This document shows, piece by piece, positions 30,349 to 39,130 of a stretch of DNA of 64,000 nucleotides; the stretch's first letter is position 1, and each line of letters opens with the position of its first letter. Source of the stretch: Vulcanimicrobiota bacterium (GTDB lineage Bacteria; Vulcanimicrobiota; Vulcanimicrobiia; Vulcanimicrobiales; Vulcanimicrobiaceae); assembly GCA_030041225.1 (NCBI GenBank), contig JASHOG010000018.1, positions 1 to 64,000 of the forward strand, written 5' to 3'. Both the position numbers and the translations under genes were made by a program. The notes beneath the pieces were generated by a model. That model saw only the letters and a program-made list of their open reading frames with translations, did not search any database and was not told the DNA's origin.

Positions 30349-31373
30349 CAGAACGCAACCATCTCGCGCATCGCCTTCGCCATCTTCTCCGGCGACGACA
30401 TGAACTCGTGCTCGAGCGTCTCGGCATAACCCATCGCGGGGACGTCGGGCGCGCAGAGGCGCCGAATCGGCGCGTCGAGGTTGAACAGTGCCTCCTCCGC
30501 GACCATCGCGCTGATCTCGGCACCGATGCCGCCAAACTTGTTATCTTCGTGAATGATGAGCAGCTTACGCGTCTTCTCGACACTGTTCAGTATCGTCGTC
30601 CGATCCATCGGACGAATCGAGCGCAGGTCGATCACCTCGACCGAGAGGCCGTCGCCTTCGAGCGCCCTCGCAGCTTCGAGCGCCCAATGGACGTAAAGAC
30701 CGTACGAAACGACGCTTAGCTGCGTTCCCTCTTTCAAAACGTTCGCCTTGCCGATCGGAATCGTATAGTGCCCGCTCGGCACCTCACCCTTGATGAGGCG
30801 ATAGGTCTTCTTGTGTTCGAGGAAGAGCACCGGATCTGGGTCATCGATCGCGGCGTTGAGCAAGCCTTTGACGTCGGCGGGAAACGCAGGAGCGACGATC
30901 TTGAGCCCTGGTACGTGGTAGAAGAGTGCCTCGACGGAGACCGAATGTGAGAGCGCCCCGCGCACGCCGCCGCCGTAGGGTGTGCGAATGACGAGCGGGC
31001 ACGTGTACTCGCCGTTGCTGCGGTAGCGCGTCTTCGCGGCTTCACCGACGATCTGATTGAACGACGGATAGATGAAATCGGCGAACTGGATCTCCGCGAT
31101 CGGGCGCAGTCCTTCCATCGCCATGCCGACCGCGATGCCGACGATCGACGCCTCGGCGATCGGCGTGTCGATGATGCGCTGCGGCCCGAACTCGTCGATG
31201 AAATCTTTGGTGATGAGGAAGACATTGCCGCGCGCGCCGACGTCCTCGCCGAGGATGATGATGCGATCGTCGTTCTTGAGCGCCTCGTAGAGCGTCGCGC
31301 GCACAGCCTCGACGTTGTTCATCGTCTGCGAAGAGGCGGTCATCTTGGAGGTCGTCACTGCCATGGCTGCCAC
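30348..31373 (-). CDS. Alpha-ketoacid dehydrogenase E1 beta subunit
   Basis: GEDVGARGNVF, EASIVGIAVGMAMEGLRPIAEIQFADFIYP, DLRSIRPMD. Confidence 0.95.
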   Translation of the reverse strand: MAAMAVTTSKMTASSQTMNNVEAVRATLYEALKNDDRIIILGEDVGARGNVFLITKDFIDEFGPQRIIDTPIAEASIVGIAVGMAMEGLRPIAEIQFADFIYPSFNQIVGEAAKTRYRSNGEYTCPLVIRTPYGGGVRGALSHSVSVEALFYHVPGLKIVAPAFPADVKGLLNAAIDDPDPVLFLEHKKTYRLIKGEVPSGHYTIPIGKANVLKEGTQLSVVSYGLYVHWALEAARALEGDGLSVEVIDLRSIRPMDRTTILNSVEKTRKLLIIHEDNKFGGIGAEISAMVAEEALFNLDAPIRRLCAPDVPAMGYAETLEHEFMSSPEKMAKAMREMVAF

Positions 31374-32374
31374 GCTCCTTCGTACACGTGCGTGTACAAG
31401 TCTTCGGCTTTCGGGAACGGCATCGCCTCGGCGCGATCCGTGGCCTCATTCGTCTCGCGCAACACGTCTTTCTTCATCGCTGCGACGTCCGCCTCACTCA
31501 TGATGCCGGCTTCGACGAGTTTCGCCTCGAAGCGCGGCACGGGGTCGCTCTTGCGGTGCTCCGTCACCTCGTCTTTCGTGCGATAGGTCATGTCATTGTC
31601 GTCGGTGGAATGGGCGAGGAAGCGATAGCACATTCCTTCGAGCAGCGTCGGTCCGCCGCCGGAGCGCGCACGTTCGAGAGCCTCTTTCACGCACGCGTAC
31701 GTCTCGACGGGATCGAATCCGTTGAAACGCTTTCCCGGCATGCCGTATCCTACAGCGCGCTTCCAAATCTCCGGCTGTGCCATCTGTTTCTCGATCGGCG
31801 TCGAGATCGCCCAGAGGTTGTTCTCGACGAGAAAGACGATCGGCAGTTTGTGGACAGCCGCGAAGTTCAGCGACTCGTGCCACTCGCCTTCACTCGTCGT
31901 ACCGTCACCGTTCGTGCAGAGCACCGCGCGCCCGCTCTCATTGCGATACTGTATCGCGTACGCTGCGCCGACAGCATGCGGTATGTGCGCTGCGAGCACC
32001 GACGAGAACGAGAGAATGCCCGTCGCTTTGGACGAGTAGTGATTGGGGAACTGACGCCCGCCATTGTGGTCGGCTTCGCGCGCGAAGATCGAGAGCATGA
32101 TCTCGTACGGCGTCAAGCCGACGCCGAGGCAGAGCCCCAGATCGCGATAGTAGGGCGCGAGCAGGTCCTTCCCACGCTCGAAGGCCATCGCAGCCCCTGC
32201 CTGCAACGCTTCGTGCCCCTCGCTACCGAGCGCGAACGGTACCTTTCCCTGCCGGTTCAATTGGAAGCCGCGGTTGTCGAGCTGGCGCTGGAGGAGCATG
32301 TTGCGGAACAGCTGCCGCAGCTGCTCGTCGCTCAAGCCGCGCCGCTCGAAGGCGGTGGTCGTTCGTACTGCCAC
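31355..32374 (-). CDS. Alpha-ketoacid dehydrogenase E1 alpha subunit
   Basis: ThDP motif CTNGDGTTSEGEWHESLNFAAVHKLPIVFLVENN. Confidence 0.95.
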   Translation of the reverse strand: MAVRTTTAFERRGLSDEQLRQLFRNMLLQRQLDNRGFQLNRQGKVPFALGSEGHEALQAGAAMAFERGKDLLAPYYRDLGLCLGVGLTPYEIMLSIFAREADHNGGRQFPNHYSSKATGILSFSSVLAAHIPHAVGAAYAIQYRNESGRAVLCTNGDGTTSEGEWHESLNFAAVHKLPIVFLVENNLWAISTPIEKQMAQPEIWKRAVGYGMPGKRFNGFDPVETYACVKEALERARSGGGPTLLEGMCYRFLAHSTDDNDMTYRTKDEVTEHRKSDPVPRFEAKLVEAGIMSEADVAAMKKDVLRETNEATDRAEAMPFPKAEDLYTHVYEGAWQPWQ

Positions 32375-32474
32375 GGGCGCTGTAGTTCGCGCTGGCGGGG
32401 GCGGAACGCTTCAACTGCCGCCCCGACGGCATACCCTCCGGGGGCGCCTCGCTCGCTCGGCGAAAAGCGGCGGC

Positions 32475-33287
32475 ATGCGAGCCTTCGGGACGGCCTTGCT
32501 CACGTGCATGCTGCTCTTGGCTTCGCGCGACCGAGCTATGGCGGTTACTGAGTATTGTCCGGCATACATAAGGGCGGAGCATGCCTTTGACATGGCAAAC
32601 GGAGCCGCCGCGCTCTGGTCGTATGAAATCGCAGCCTTTGGGCCGCGTTCGGTGCGCGGTGATATTCTCGCGCAGACGACCGATGGCTGGTATACGTTCG
32701 AATTTCCCTCCGCTCCGCTGACCAGGGCCGGCGAGGGCAATTTTGTTTCGCCAGCACTCTACATCACATTTCCTCACCCGGTGACGCTGCTGCGCTGGTG
32801 GGTGAGGGACGCCCAAACCTCTGACGATGCGTTTTTCGGTTGGAATCAGCGAGGTGCAGTCGAATGTCCGCCGCGGGTCATCGCGGTAACCGAGAGCGCA
32901 GCGCGATCGTGGTGGCCGGCGGACAAGGCGCTGTTGTCGCCGTCTCCGCGCGAGTCGATCGTGGAGGCTGTACCGATCGCAGCACCGGACGGCGCTTCTG
33001 CGTGCGAGAGACCTTTTGGCGCGGCGCAGGCCGAACGCGTGCCGCCCGTGGACTTTCCGTCCACCGCCGAACGTAGCATTTCGGGCTCAACCGACGTGAC
33101 CGTGACCGTTGCGATCAACGCAGAAGGAACGATCGATGACGCATGGATCTCCGGTCCGTCCGACATCCCGGCCCTCGACAAAGAGGCGCTTCGTGTCGCC
33201 CGCGAATCGACATATCGAAGTACCATCGCCTTTTGCAGGCCGGTTCCAACGTTCTACGAGTTCATCGTCACTTTCACAACCGTCTGA
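32475..33287 (+). CDS. Secreted protein with TonB C-terminal-like domain (paralog 1)
   Basis: Signal peptide MRAFGTALLTCMLLLASRDRAMA; C-terminal VTVTVAINAEGTIDDAWISGPSDIPALDKEALRVARES. Confidence 0.75.
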   Translation: MRAFGTALLTCMLLLASRDRAMAVTEYCPAYIRAEHAFDMANGAAALWSYEIAAFGPRSVRGDILAQTTDGWYTFEFPSAPLTRAGEGNFVSPALYITFPHPVTLLRWWVRDAQTSDDAFFGWNQRGAVECPPRVIAVTESAARSWWPADKALLSPSPRESIVEAVPIAAPDGASACERPFGAAQAERVPPVDFPSTAERSISGSTDVTVTVAINAEGTIDDAWISGPSDIPALDKEALRVARESTYRSTIAFCRPVPTFYEFIVTFTTV

Positions 33288-33291
33288 GTTA

Positions 33292-34173
33292 ATGCGAACC
33301 TTCACGGCAGCGATGATCACTTGCGCGCTTCTCTTGGCGGCGCGCGAACGAGCCATGGCGATTGCCGAGTATTGCCCCGCGGAGATTGACCTATCGCACG
33401 GCGTTGGCACGAGCAGCGACAGCGCTCCCGCACAGATGTGGGCCTACACGCTTCGTGCGGAAAATGCGCGAACCGTCTCCGGTACGATTGTCGCACAGAC
33501 GGATGCAGGATGGTTTGCTTTCCCGTTTCGGAATGCGGTGCTCGTAGGGGGGAACGTCGATTACCGCACGATCTATGCGAGCTTCTCCCGCCGCGAGTAC
33601 GAGTCGGCGCCTTTGTACGTTCGCTTTCCTGGGCCCGTAAAGATCCTTCGCTGGTGGATCGCTAACGCAACGACCACTGCCGACGCGGCGTTCGGGTGGA
33701 ATGCGGGGGCGCAATATGCGTGCCTTCCTCAAGCTGGGCTTGGCGTATCGACGGGTAGATCCGGTTCAACTTTCCCCCTGCGGCGCCTCACGCCCGAGCC
33801 CAACCTTTCAATCCCTCCGCCGCCGGGAACACCGGTGGTGCAAGCGGGGACAATCGCCGAACCTCTCGGGATGACGACCTGCGCCACGCCGTTCACGAAC
33901 GCACATGCGAGAATGGTCGGCGAAGTCGGCTACCCTTTGGGTTACCGGTTGCATGAAGAAGTGACCGTCGAGGTTGCCATCGCGGGAGACGGGCACCTCG
34001 ATGACGCGTGGGTATATGCCCCGTCCGGCTATGAGGCATTCGACAAGGAAGCTATGCGAACGGTGAAGTCTTCGGAGTTTGTCGGCGGAACGGCCCTCTG
34101 TCAGCCGGCACCAGGCTTGTATATCTTCATCGTGACCTTCAACGATCCGATAGACTTCGAACCGCTCTGGTGA
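33292..34173 (+). CDS. Secreted protein with TonB C-terminal-like domain (paralog 2)
   Basis: Signal peptide MRTFTAAMITCALLLAARERAMA; collinear similarity with 32475..33287. Confidence 0.75.
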   Translation: MRTFTAAMITCALLLAARERAMAIAEYCPAEIDLSHGVGTSSDSAPAQMWAYTLRAENARTVSGTIVAQTDAGWFAFPFRNAVLVGGNVDYRTIYASFSRREYESAPLYVRFPGPVKILRWWIANATTTADAAFGWNAGAQYACLPQAGLGVSTGRSGSTFPLRRLTPEPNLSIPPPPGTPVVQAGTIAEPLGMTTCATPFTNAHARMVGEVGYPLGYRLHEEVTVEVAIAGDGHLDDAWVYAPSGYEAFDKEAMRTVKSSEFVGGTALCQPAPGLYIFIVTFNDPIDFEPLW

Positions 34174-34176
34174 ACA

Positions 34177-35415
34177 GTGATGGACTCTGATATCCGGCGA
34201 TACGTCATCGTCGGAAACGGTTTTGCGGGAACGACGTGTGCGGAGCAATTGCGTAAGCATGATCCTTCGTGCGAAGTTACGCTCTTCGGCGACGAGCCGT
34301 ACCCGCTCTACAACCGCATCTCGCTTCCGCCGATGCTGCGCAAGCAACTACCCGAGGCAAAAGTGATGATTCGCAGCGTTGCGTGGCACGAGGAGCACCG
34401 CATCGACCTGAAGCTGCGCACCGCGGTCTCGAAGATTATCCCAGAGGAGCACGTTGTCGAAGCGGACGGGAGCAGCTACCCGTACGACGCACTCCTGATA
34501 GCGACGGGAGGACGCCCGAATACGTGCGACGTTCCCGGCGGCGAGGGCGCCGCGAATCTGTACAGCTTTCAGTACCTCGACGACACGCGCGCGATCTCCG
34601 AGCAGCTCGAGCACAGTAAGGCCGCGGTTGCGATCGGCGGCTCGTTCATTGCCTACGAGCTCGCCGAGGCATTCTCCGTGCGCGGCGTCGAGACGCACTG
34701 GGTACTGCGCGGCCCGCGCACGCTCCACCGTATCCTCGACGAAACGGCCGCCGAGCTCGTTGCCGAGGCAGCTCGCGACCAAGGGGTGTATCTCCACTAC
34801 GGCGAGGAAGTCGAGTCGTTCGTGCGCTCGAACGGCGTCGTCACGAAGCTCATCACGAAGAAGGGCTTGGAGATTTCAGGCGAGTGCTTTGCGGCGGGTC
34901 TCGGGCTGACGATGAACACCGACGTCCTCGTCGGGACGGGGGTCGAGACGAGCCGCAACGGCATCCTCTGCAACGATCACTTGGAGACGAACGTGTCGGG
35001 CATCTTCGCCGCCGGCGATGTTGCCGATTTCTTCGATCCGATTCTCGAGATTCGCTATCGCATGGGGACATGGAATAACGCCGGTGCGCACGGTAAAGTC
35101 GCCGCGATCAACATGATGGGCGGCAGCGAGAAATATCACGACATTCCCGAGTACTCATCACTCCTCTTCAAAGGGCAGACCATCACGCAGTTCGGCCTCT
35201 CTCCTGAGCTACGCCCCGATCTCGAGACAGTGATCAAAGTCGACGAAGAGAAGAAGTGGTATCGTTCGCTCTACTTCTGGCAGGATCGCCTCGTCGGCGG
35301 CATTATGATGGGCAAAGGCAACCGCGCCGGAAAGCGCAAGTACGGCGAGGCGATCAAATCAAAGCAAGCATTTCCGAAGCACGAGTGGCAGTCGATGCTG
35401 GAGTGGACGGCGTGA
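34177..35415 (+). CDS. NAD(P)/FAD-dependent oxidoreductase (nitrite/rubredoxin reductase-like)
   Basis: YVIVGNGFAGTTCAEQLRK, LLIATGGRPN, GIFAAGDVADFFDP. Confidence 0.92.
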   Translation: MMDSDIRRYVIVGNGFAGTTCAEQLRKHDPSCEVTLFGDEPYPLYNRISLPPMLRKQLPEAKVMIRSVAWHEEHRIDLKLRTAVSKIIPEEHVVEADGSSYPYDALLIATGGRPNTCDVPGGEGAANLYSFQYLDDTRAISEQLEHSKAAVAIGGSFIAYELAEAFSVRGVETHWVLRGPRTLHRILDETAAELVAEAARDQGVYLHYGEEVESFVRSNGVVTKLITKKGLEISGECFAAGLGLTMNTDVLVGTGVETSRNGILCNDHLETNVSGIFAAGDVADFFDPILEIRYRMGTWNNAGAHGKVAAINMMGGSEKYHDIPEYSSLLFKGQTITQFGLSPELRPDLETVIKVDEEKKWYRSLYFWQDRLVGGIMMGKGNRAGKRKYGEAIKSKQAFPKHEWQSMLEWTA

Positions 35416-35449
35416 CGTTACATGAACGAGCAGGCGTCGAGGGGCTAGA

Positions 35450-36103
35450 ACGACGGATCGTTTATCAGATGTCGCAGCCAAAATAAAAAAGGGTCAAGCC
35501 GTTGAGCCCGTAGCTGTCGTGACGTTTCTAAGCTGGTTTGGCTACGAGCGCCGTGGCTACCTGGTGACGGCGCGTGTTCGGTCGCGCCTTCAGCAGCTAG
35601 GAATTGCAACCGAACCGGACTTCGATGCCGTTGGCTACTATTCGCAAATAAGATTCGTACCGTCAACCGATGGCGTGCGTGTCGATCCCACGATTCGACT
35701 CGGACGGCTGGTCCAAGCAAGCCGGCCGGTTGTGTGCTGCGCTCCAGACGACGACATTCAGAAAGTCTTAACGCAGATGATGATGAACGATTTTTCGCAG
35801 ATCCCAGTTCTTACGGGGCCGCGAGATGTGAAAGGCATCGTCACCTGGGAGAACATCGTAAGAGCCGAGGTTAAGAGACCAATTAAGTGGGCTCAAGACG
35901 CGATGTCCGGCGCAGAATCGCTGCCGATGGATGCGCCACTCTCGGAAGCTATCCCAATAATTGCGAAACGGGCGTTGGAGATGCTAGGCAAAATCCTTCA
36001 GATTCGAAATAGCGTCATGCACTTCGATACTGACGGGATTGCTCCGAGTGAGCAGAAGGCGCTCGACGACCTCCGACGACTGCTTCGCGAGATTGTACCC
36101 TAG
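35450..36103 (+). pseudogene. CBS-domain protein remnant (lost start codon, internal deletion)
   Basis: Reading frame TTDRLSDVAAKIKKGQAVEPVAVVTFLSWFGYERRGY...SQIPVLTGPRDVKGIVTWENI...IRNSVMHFDTDG; no ATG/GTG/TTG before internal GTG 35519. Confidence 0.65.
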
Positions 36104-36180
36104 GGAATTCTGGGACTTCGTCTAGACGCCGGGGAGCTTTGTCGCGATAGGTAGGGCGTGATGCAGCCGGAGCCGGAATC

Positions 36181-36562
36181 ATGCTGACGTTCTTTCCAAA
36201 AGCAGGCACCATCCTAACCTGCGACTACGATGCGTTTTCGCAGCCTCCACTTATGGTAAAACGGCGTTACGTCGTCGTTTTACAACGACATCCACGTGCG
36301 CGCCCGTCGACGCTTCTCGTCATGCCGCTCAGCACAACAAGGCCGCTCCCCGTCGAACCTTGGCACTATGAGTTAAAAGCGGGAGACTATCCCTTCCCTT
36401 AAGAACTGCTGGGCAAAAGGAGATATGCTTGGAGCCGTGCCCTTCAAGCACCTTGATCGCGTGCGCTTTGAATCAGCATGGGTAGCGCCGCGGCTAAGCG
36501 AGAGAGATTACGTGGGTATCCGCAATGCCGCAATGCGAGCGATCTGCGACCCATTGACATAG
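36181..36562 (+). pseudogene. PemK/MazF-like toxin gene, single-nucleotide frameshift
   Basis: MLTFFPKAGTILTCDYDAFSQPPLMVKRRYVVVLQRH...VMPLSTTRPLPVEPWHYEL then stop at 36400; the +1 frame continues KNCWAKGDMLGAVPFKHLDRVRFESAWVAPRLSERDYVGIRNAAMRAIC. Confidence 0.8.
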
Positions 36563-36612
36563 GCACTCTTGATGGAGTAGGATGCCGTTGTTACCCGTAA
36601 ATCGGGCTTGTG

Positions 36613-36644
36613 GGTCCTGTCCGCCGCGGCGGCAGGGCCTTTTT
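36613..36644 (+). terminator. Rho-independent terminator
   Basis: GGTCCTGTCCGCC/GGCGGCAGGGCC hairpin followed by TTTTT. Confidence 0.75.
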
Positions 36645-36670
36645 GCTTGGCCGTTGCAGCGCTTTCTGCC

Positions 36671-36748
36671 CGTCCCTCGACTTCGTTCGCGGAGTTTACC
36701 CTGAGCGTGCGTAGCACAGTCGAAGGGCTCACTCCGCTCGGGATGACA
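36671..36748. repeat. Dispersed palindromic intergenic repeat, copy C
   Basis: CGTCCCTCGACTTCGTTCGCGGAGTTTACCCTGAGCGTGCGTAGCACAGTCGAAGGGCTCACTCCGCTCGGGATGACA. Confidence 0.85.
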
Positions 36749-37778
36749 AAGCGAGGGAGCGTTCTAGGCACTGAGCGAAGGCGTCGACGTCTTTGGGTTG
36801 CGTCGCCCAGTGCGTCATCCAGCGTATCTCCGGCAGCGCCTCGTCGTAGGCGTAGAAGAAGTACTCGCGCTGAATGCGCGCGATCGCGTCGCGGTTCAGG
36901 GTCGCAAAGATGGCGTTGCAGCGAACGGGTCGCGTTACGCGGATACCTTCGATACTTCGGACGCGTTCGTGGAGCCGCTTCGTCATCGCATTCGCGTGTG
37001 AGGCGTAGCGAAGCCAGAGGTCATCGGTCAGCAGCGCTTCGAGCTGTACCGCAACGTACCGCATTTTCGAGGCGAGTTGCATTGCCTGTTTGCGCACGTA
37101 GGGCGCCGCAGCTCTCGAGAGAGACGGGTCGAAGAAACAAACGGCCTCGCCGAACATGAGGCCGTTCTTCGCGCCGCCGAAGCTGAGCACGTCGACGCCG
37201 AGATCGACGGTCAACGCGCGCGGCGTCGTACCGAGCGAGGCGGCAGCGTTCGCGATACGCGCACCGTCGACGTGCACGAGCAGGCCGCGCGCATGCGCGT
37301 AGGTGCAGAGCTCTGTGATCTCGTCGGGCTCGTAGACGTCGCCGTACTCCGTGGACTGCGAAATCGTAATGACGCGCGGCTGGGGATGGTGCTCTTCGGG
37401 CGAGACGAGTAGGTGCGGCTCGAGGAGCTCCGGCGTGAGCTTGCCGTCGGGCGTCTGCACCGGAATGACCTTCGCTCCGGCAAAGCGCTCGAGGGCGTTG
37501 CACTCGTCGACCTGAAGGTGCGCGTTTGCCGGGCAAAGGACCGCCTCCCACGGCTTCACGAGGCAACTAAGCGCGACGATATTTGCCGCGGTTCCCGTGA
37601 GCACGAAATAGACGTCGGTCTGAGCGCCGAAATGTTCGCGGAAGCGCTCGATTGCCGATGCCGTCCACGGATCGCGTCCGTACGCGACGGCGTCGCCGCC
37701 GTTTGCCCGCGCGATCGCTTCGAGAATCTCCGGTGCAACCGGTGCGGCGTTGTCGCTTGCGAAGCTGCGCTCGCTCAC
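36729..37778 (-). CDS. Low-specificity L-threonine aldolase / beta-eliminating lyase family
   Basis: SERSFASDNAAPVAPEILEAI, HVDGARIANAAASLG, DVLSFGGAKNGLMFGEAV; GTG start at 37778. Confidence 0.92.
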   Translation of the reverse strand: MSERSFASDNAAPVAPEILEAIARANGGDAVAYGRDPWTASAIERFREHFGAQTDVYFVLTGTAANIVALSCLVKPWEAVLCPANAHLQVDECNALERFAGAKVIPVQTPDGKLTPELLEPHLLVSPEEHHPQPRVITISQSTEYGDVYEPDEITELCTYAHARGLLVHVDGARIANAAASLGTTPRALTVDLGVDVLSFGGAKNGLMFGEAVCFFDPSLSRAAAPYVRKQAMQLASKMRYVAVQLEALLTDDLWLRYASHANAMTKRLHERVRSIEGIRVTRPVRCNAIFATLNRDAIARIQREYFFYAYDEALPEIRWMTHWATQPKDVDAFAQCLERSLALSSRAE

Positions 37779-39130
37779 AGCTGCACGGTGACGCCACGCT
37801 TGGCCGGCTCGGCGGACCATCCGAACTGAGATTTTACAAAGGACGCGAGAGCCGCTGCGGAATTCGGTTCGCCGTGCACCGCGTACAGGTGCGGCTTTGC
37901 CGTGCACGTCGAGAACCAGCGCGCGAAGTCGTTGCGGTCGGCGTGACCGCTGAAGCCGGAGAGGTTGACGATCTTCGCGCGCACGGGTAGCGTGTCGCCG
38001 AAGAGGCGCACCGTCTTCGCCCCATGGGTCAGGATGTAGCTGAGCGTGCCGCACGTCTCGTAGCCGACGAAAATGATCGTCGATTTTTCGTCGGCGAGAT
38101 GATTGTGTATGTGATGAAGCACGCGTCCGCCGGTCGCCATGCCGCTCGCGGAGATGATGAGATGCGCGCCTTTGAGCCGGTTGAGCGCCTTCGACTCATC
38201 CGTGGTGACCGCGAGCGAGAAATCGTTGACGCCGAAGGGCGTTGCGGCACCGTCGTTCGGTATAGGCTTGTGTGCCTCGGGAAACTTCTTGAAGACGTCG
38301 TCAACCTTCTCCGCCATTGGGCTGTCGAGATGCACGGGGAGGGATTTCAAACGCGGCTCATCGCGTTGAATCGCGGCGACCGCGAGCAACATATCCTGCG
38401 TGCGCTCGACGGCAAATGCAGGCATGACCATGACGCCGCCGCGTTCGACGCCGTCGAGGAGAGCCGCCTTTAAGGAGGCGAGCGCATCGGGTGGGTGCAC
38501 CGTGTCGCCGTACGTCGATTCGCAGACGATCGCGTCGGCTGTGCCGATTGGATCGGGATCGTAGAGCAGCGCGCGACCGTATCGTCCGAGATCCCCGGAA
38601 AAAATGACTCGTTTCCCCTCGAGCTCGAGAGCCGCGAAGGCCGACCCGAGGACGTGCGCGGCGTTATGATAGGTCGTGCGCACACCCGGGATCACCTCGA
38701 AGTTCGTGCCGAGTGAAACGGGGCGAACTAAGCGCAGCGTTCGCTGTACGTCGCCTTCGTTGTAGTACGACGGCGGTGCCGTGCGTTCGTGCTCGAGGCC
38801 GCGTCGCGCCATCTCCTCTTGAAGTTGCGCTGCGTCCTCGAGCACGATCTGCATGAGCGCTTGCGTCGGCGGTGTGCAGTAGATCGCTCCGGAGAACCCG
38901 TCACGCACGAGTTTCGGCAGGTAGCCGATATGATCGAGATGACCGTGCGTTACGACGACGGCTTCGATGTCGTCGGCTTCAACGGGAAGTGGTGCGTCGT
39001 TGAGTGCCGTGACCGCGCGTTCTCCTTGAAAGAGACCGCAGTCGACGAAGAGATAATGGCCTCCGACCGTGAGCAGATGCTTGCTGCCCGTGACGGTCCC
39101 GGCCGCGCCGACGAAAGTAAGCTCAGCCAC
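37775..39130 (-). CDS. MBL-fold beta-CASP ribonuclease-like protein
   Basis: GAAGTVTGSKHLL, VTHGHLDHIGYLPKL, SGMATGGRVLHH, FSGHADRND. Confidence 0.94.
   Translation of the reverse strand: MAELTFVGAAGTVTGSKHLLTVGGHYLFVDCGLFQGERAVTALNDAPLPVEADDIEAVVVTHGHLDHIGYLPKLVRDGFSGAIYCTPPTQALMQIVLEDAAQLQEEMARRGLEHERTAPPSYYNEGDVQRTLRLVRPVSLGTNFEVIPGVRTTYHNAAHVLGSAFAALELEGKRVIFSGDLGRYGRALLYDPDPIGTADAIVCESTYGDTVHPPDALASLKAALLDGVERGGVMVMPAFAVERTQDMLLAVAAIQRDEPRLKSLPVHLDSPMAEKVDDVFKKFPEAHKPIPNDGAATPFGVNDFSLAVTTDESKALNRLKGAHLIISASGMATGGRVLHHIHNHLADEKSTIIFVGYETCGTLSYILTHGAKTVRLFGDTLPVRAKIVNLSGFSGHADRNDFARWFSTCTAKPHLYAVHGEPNSAAALASFVKSQFGWSAEPAKRGVTVQL

Noticed and set aside
31388-32551. 387-aa plus ORF antisense to E1 alpha
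   Set aside because: Shadow ORF; composition not protein-like
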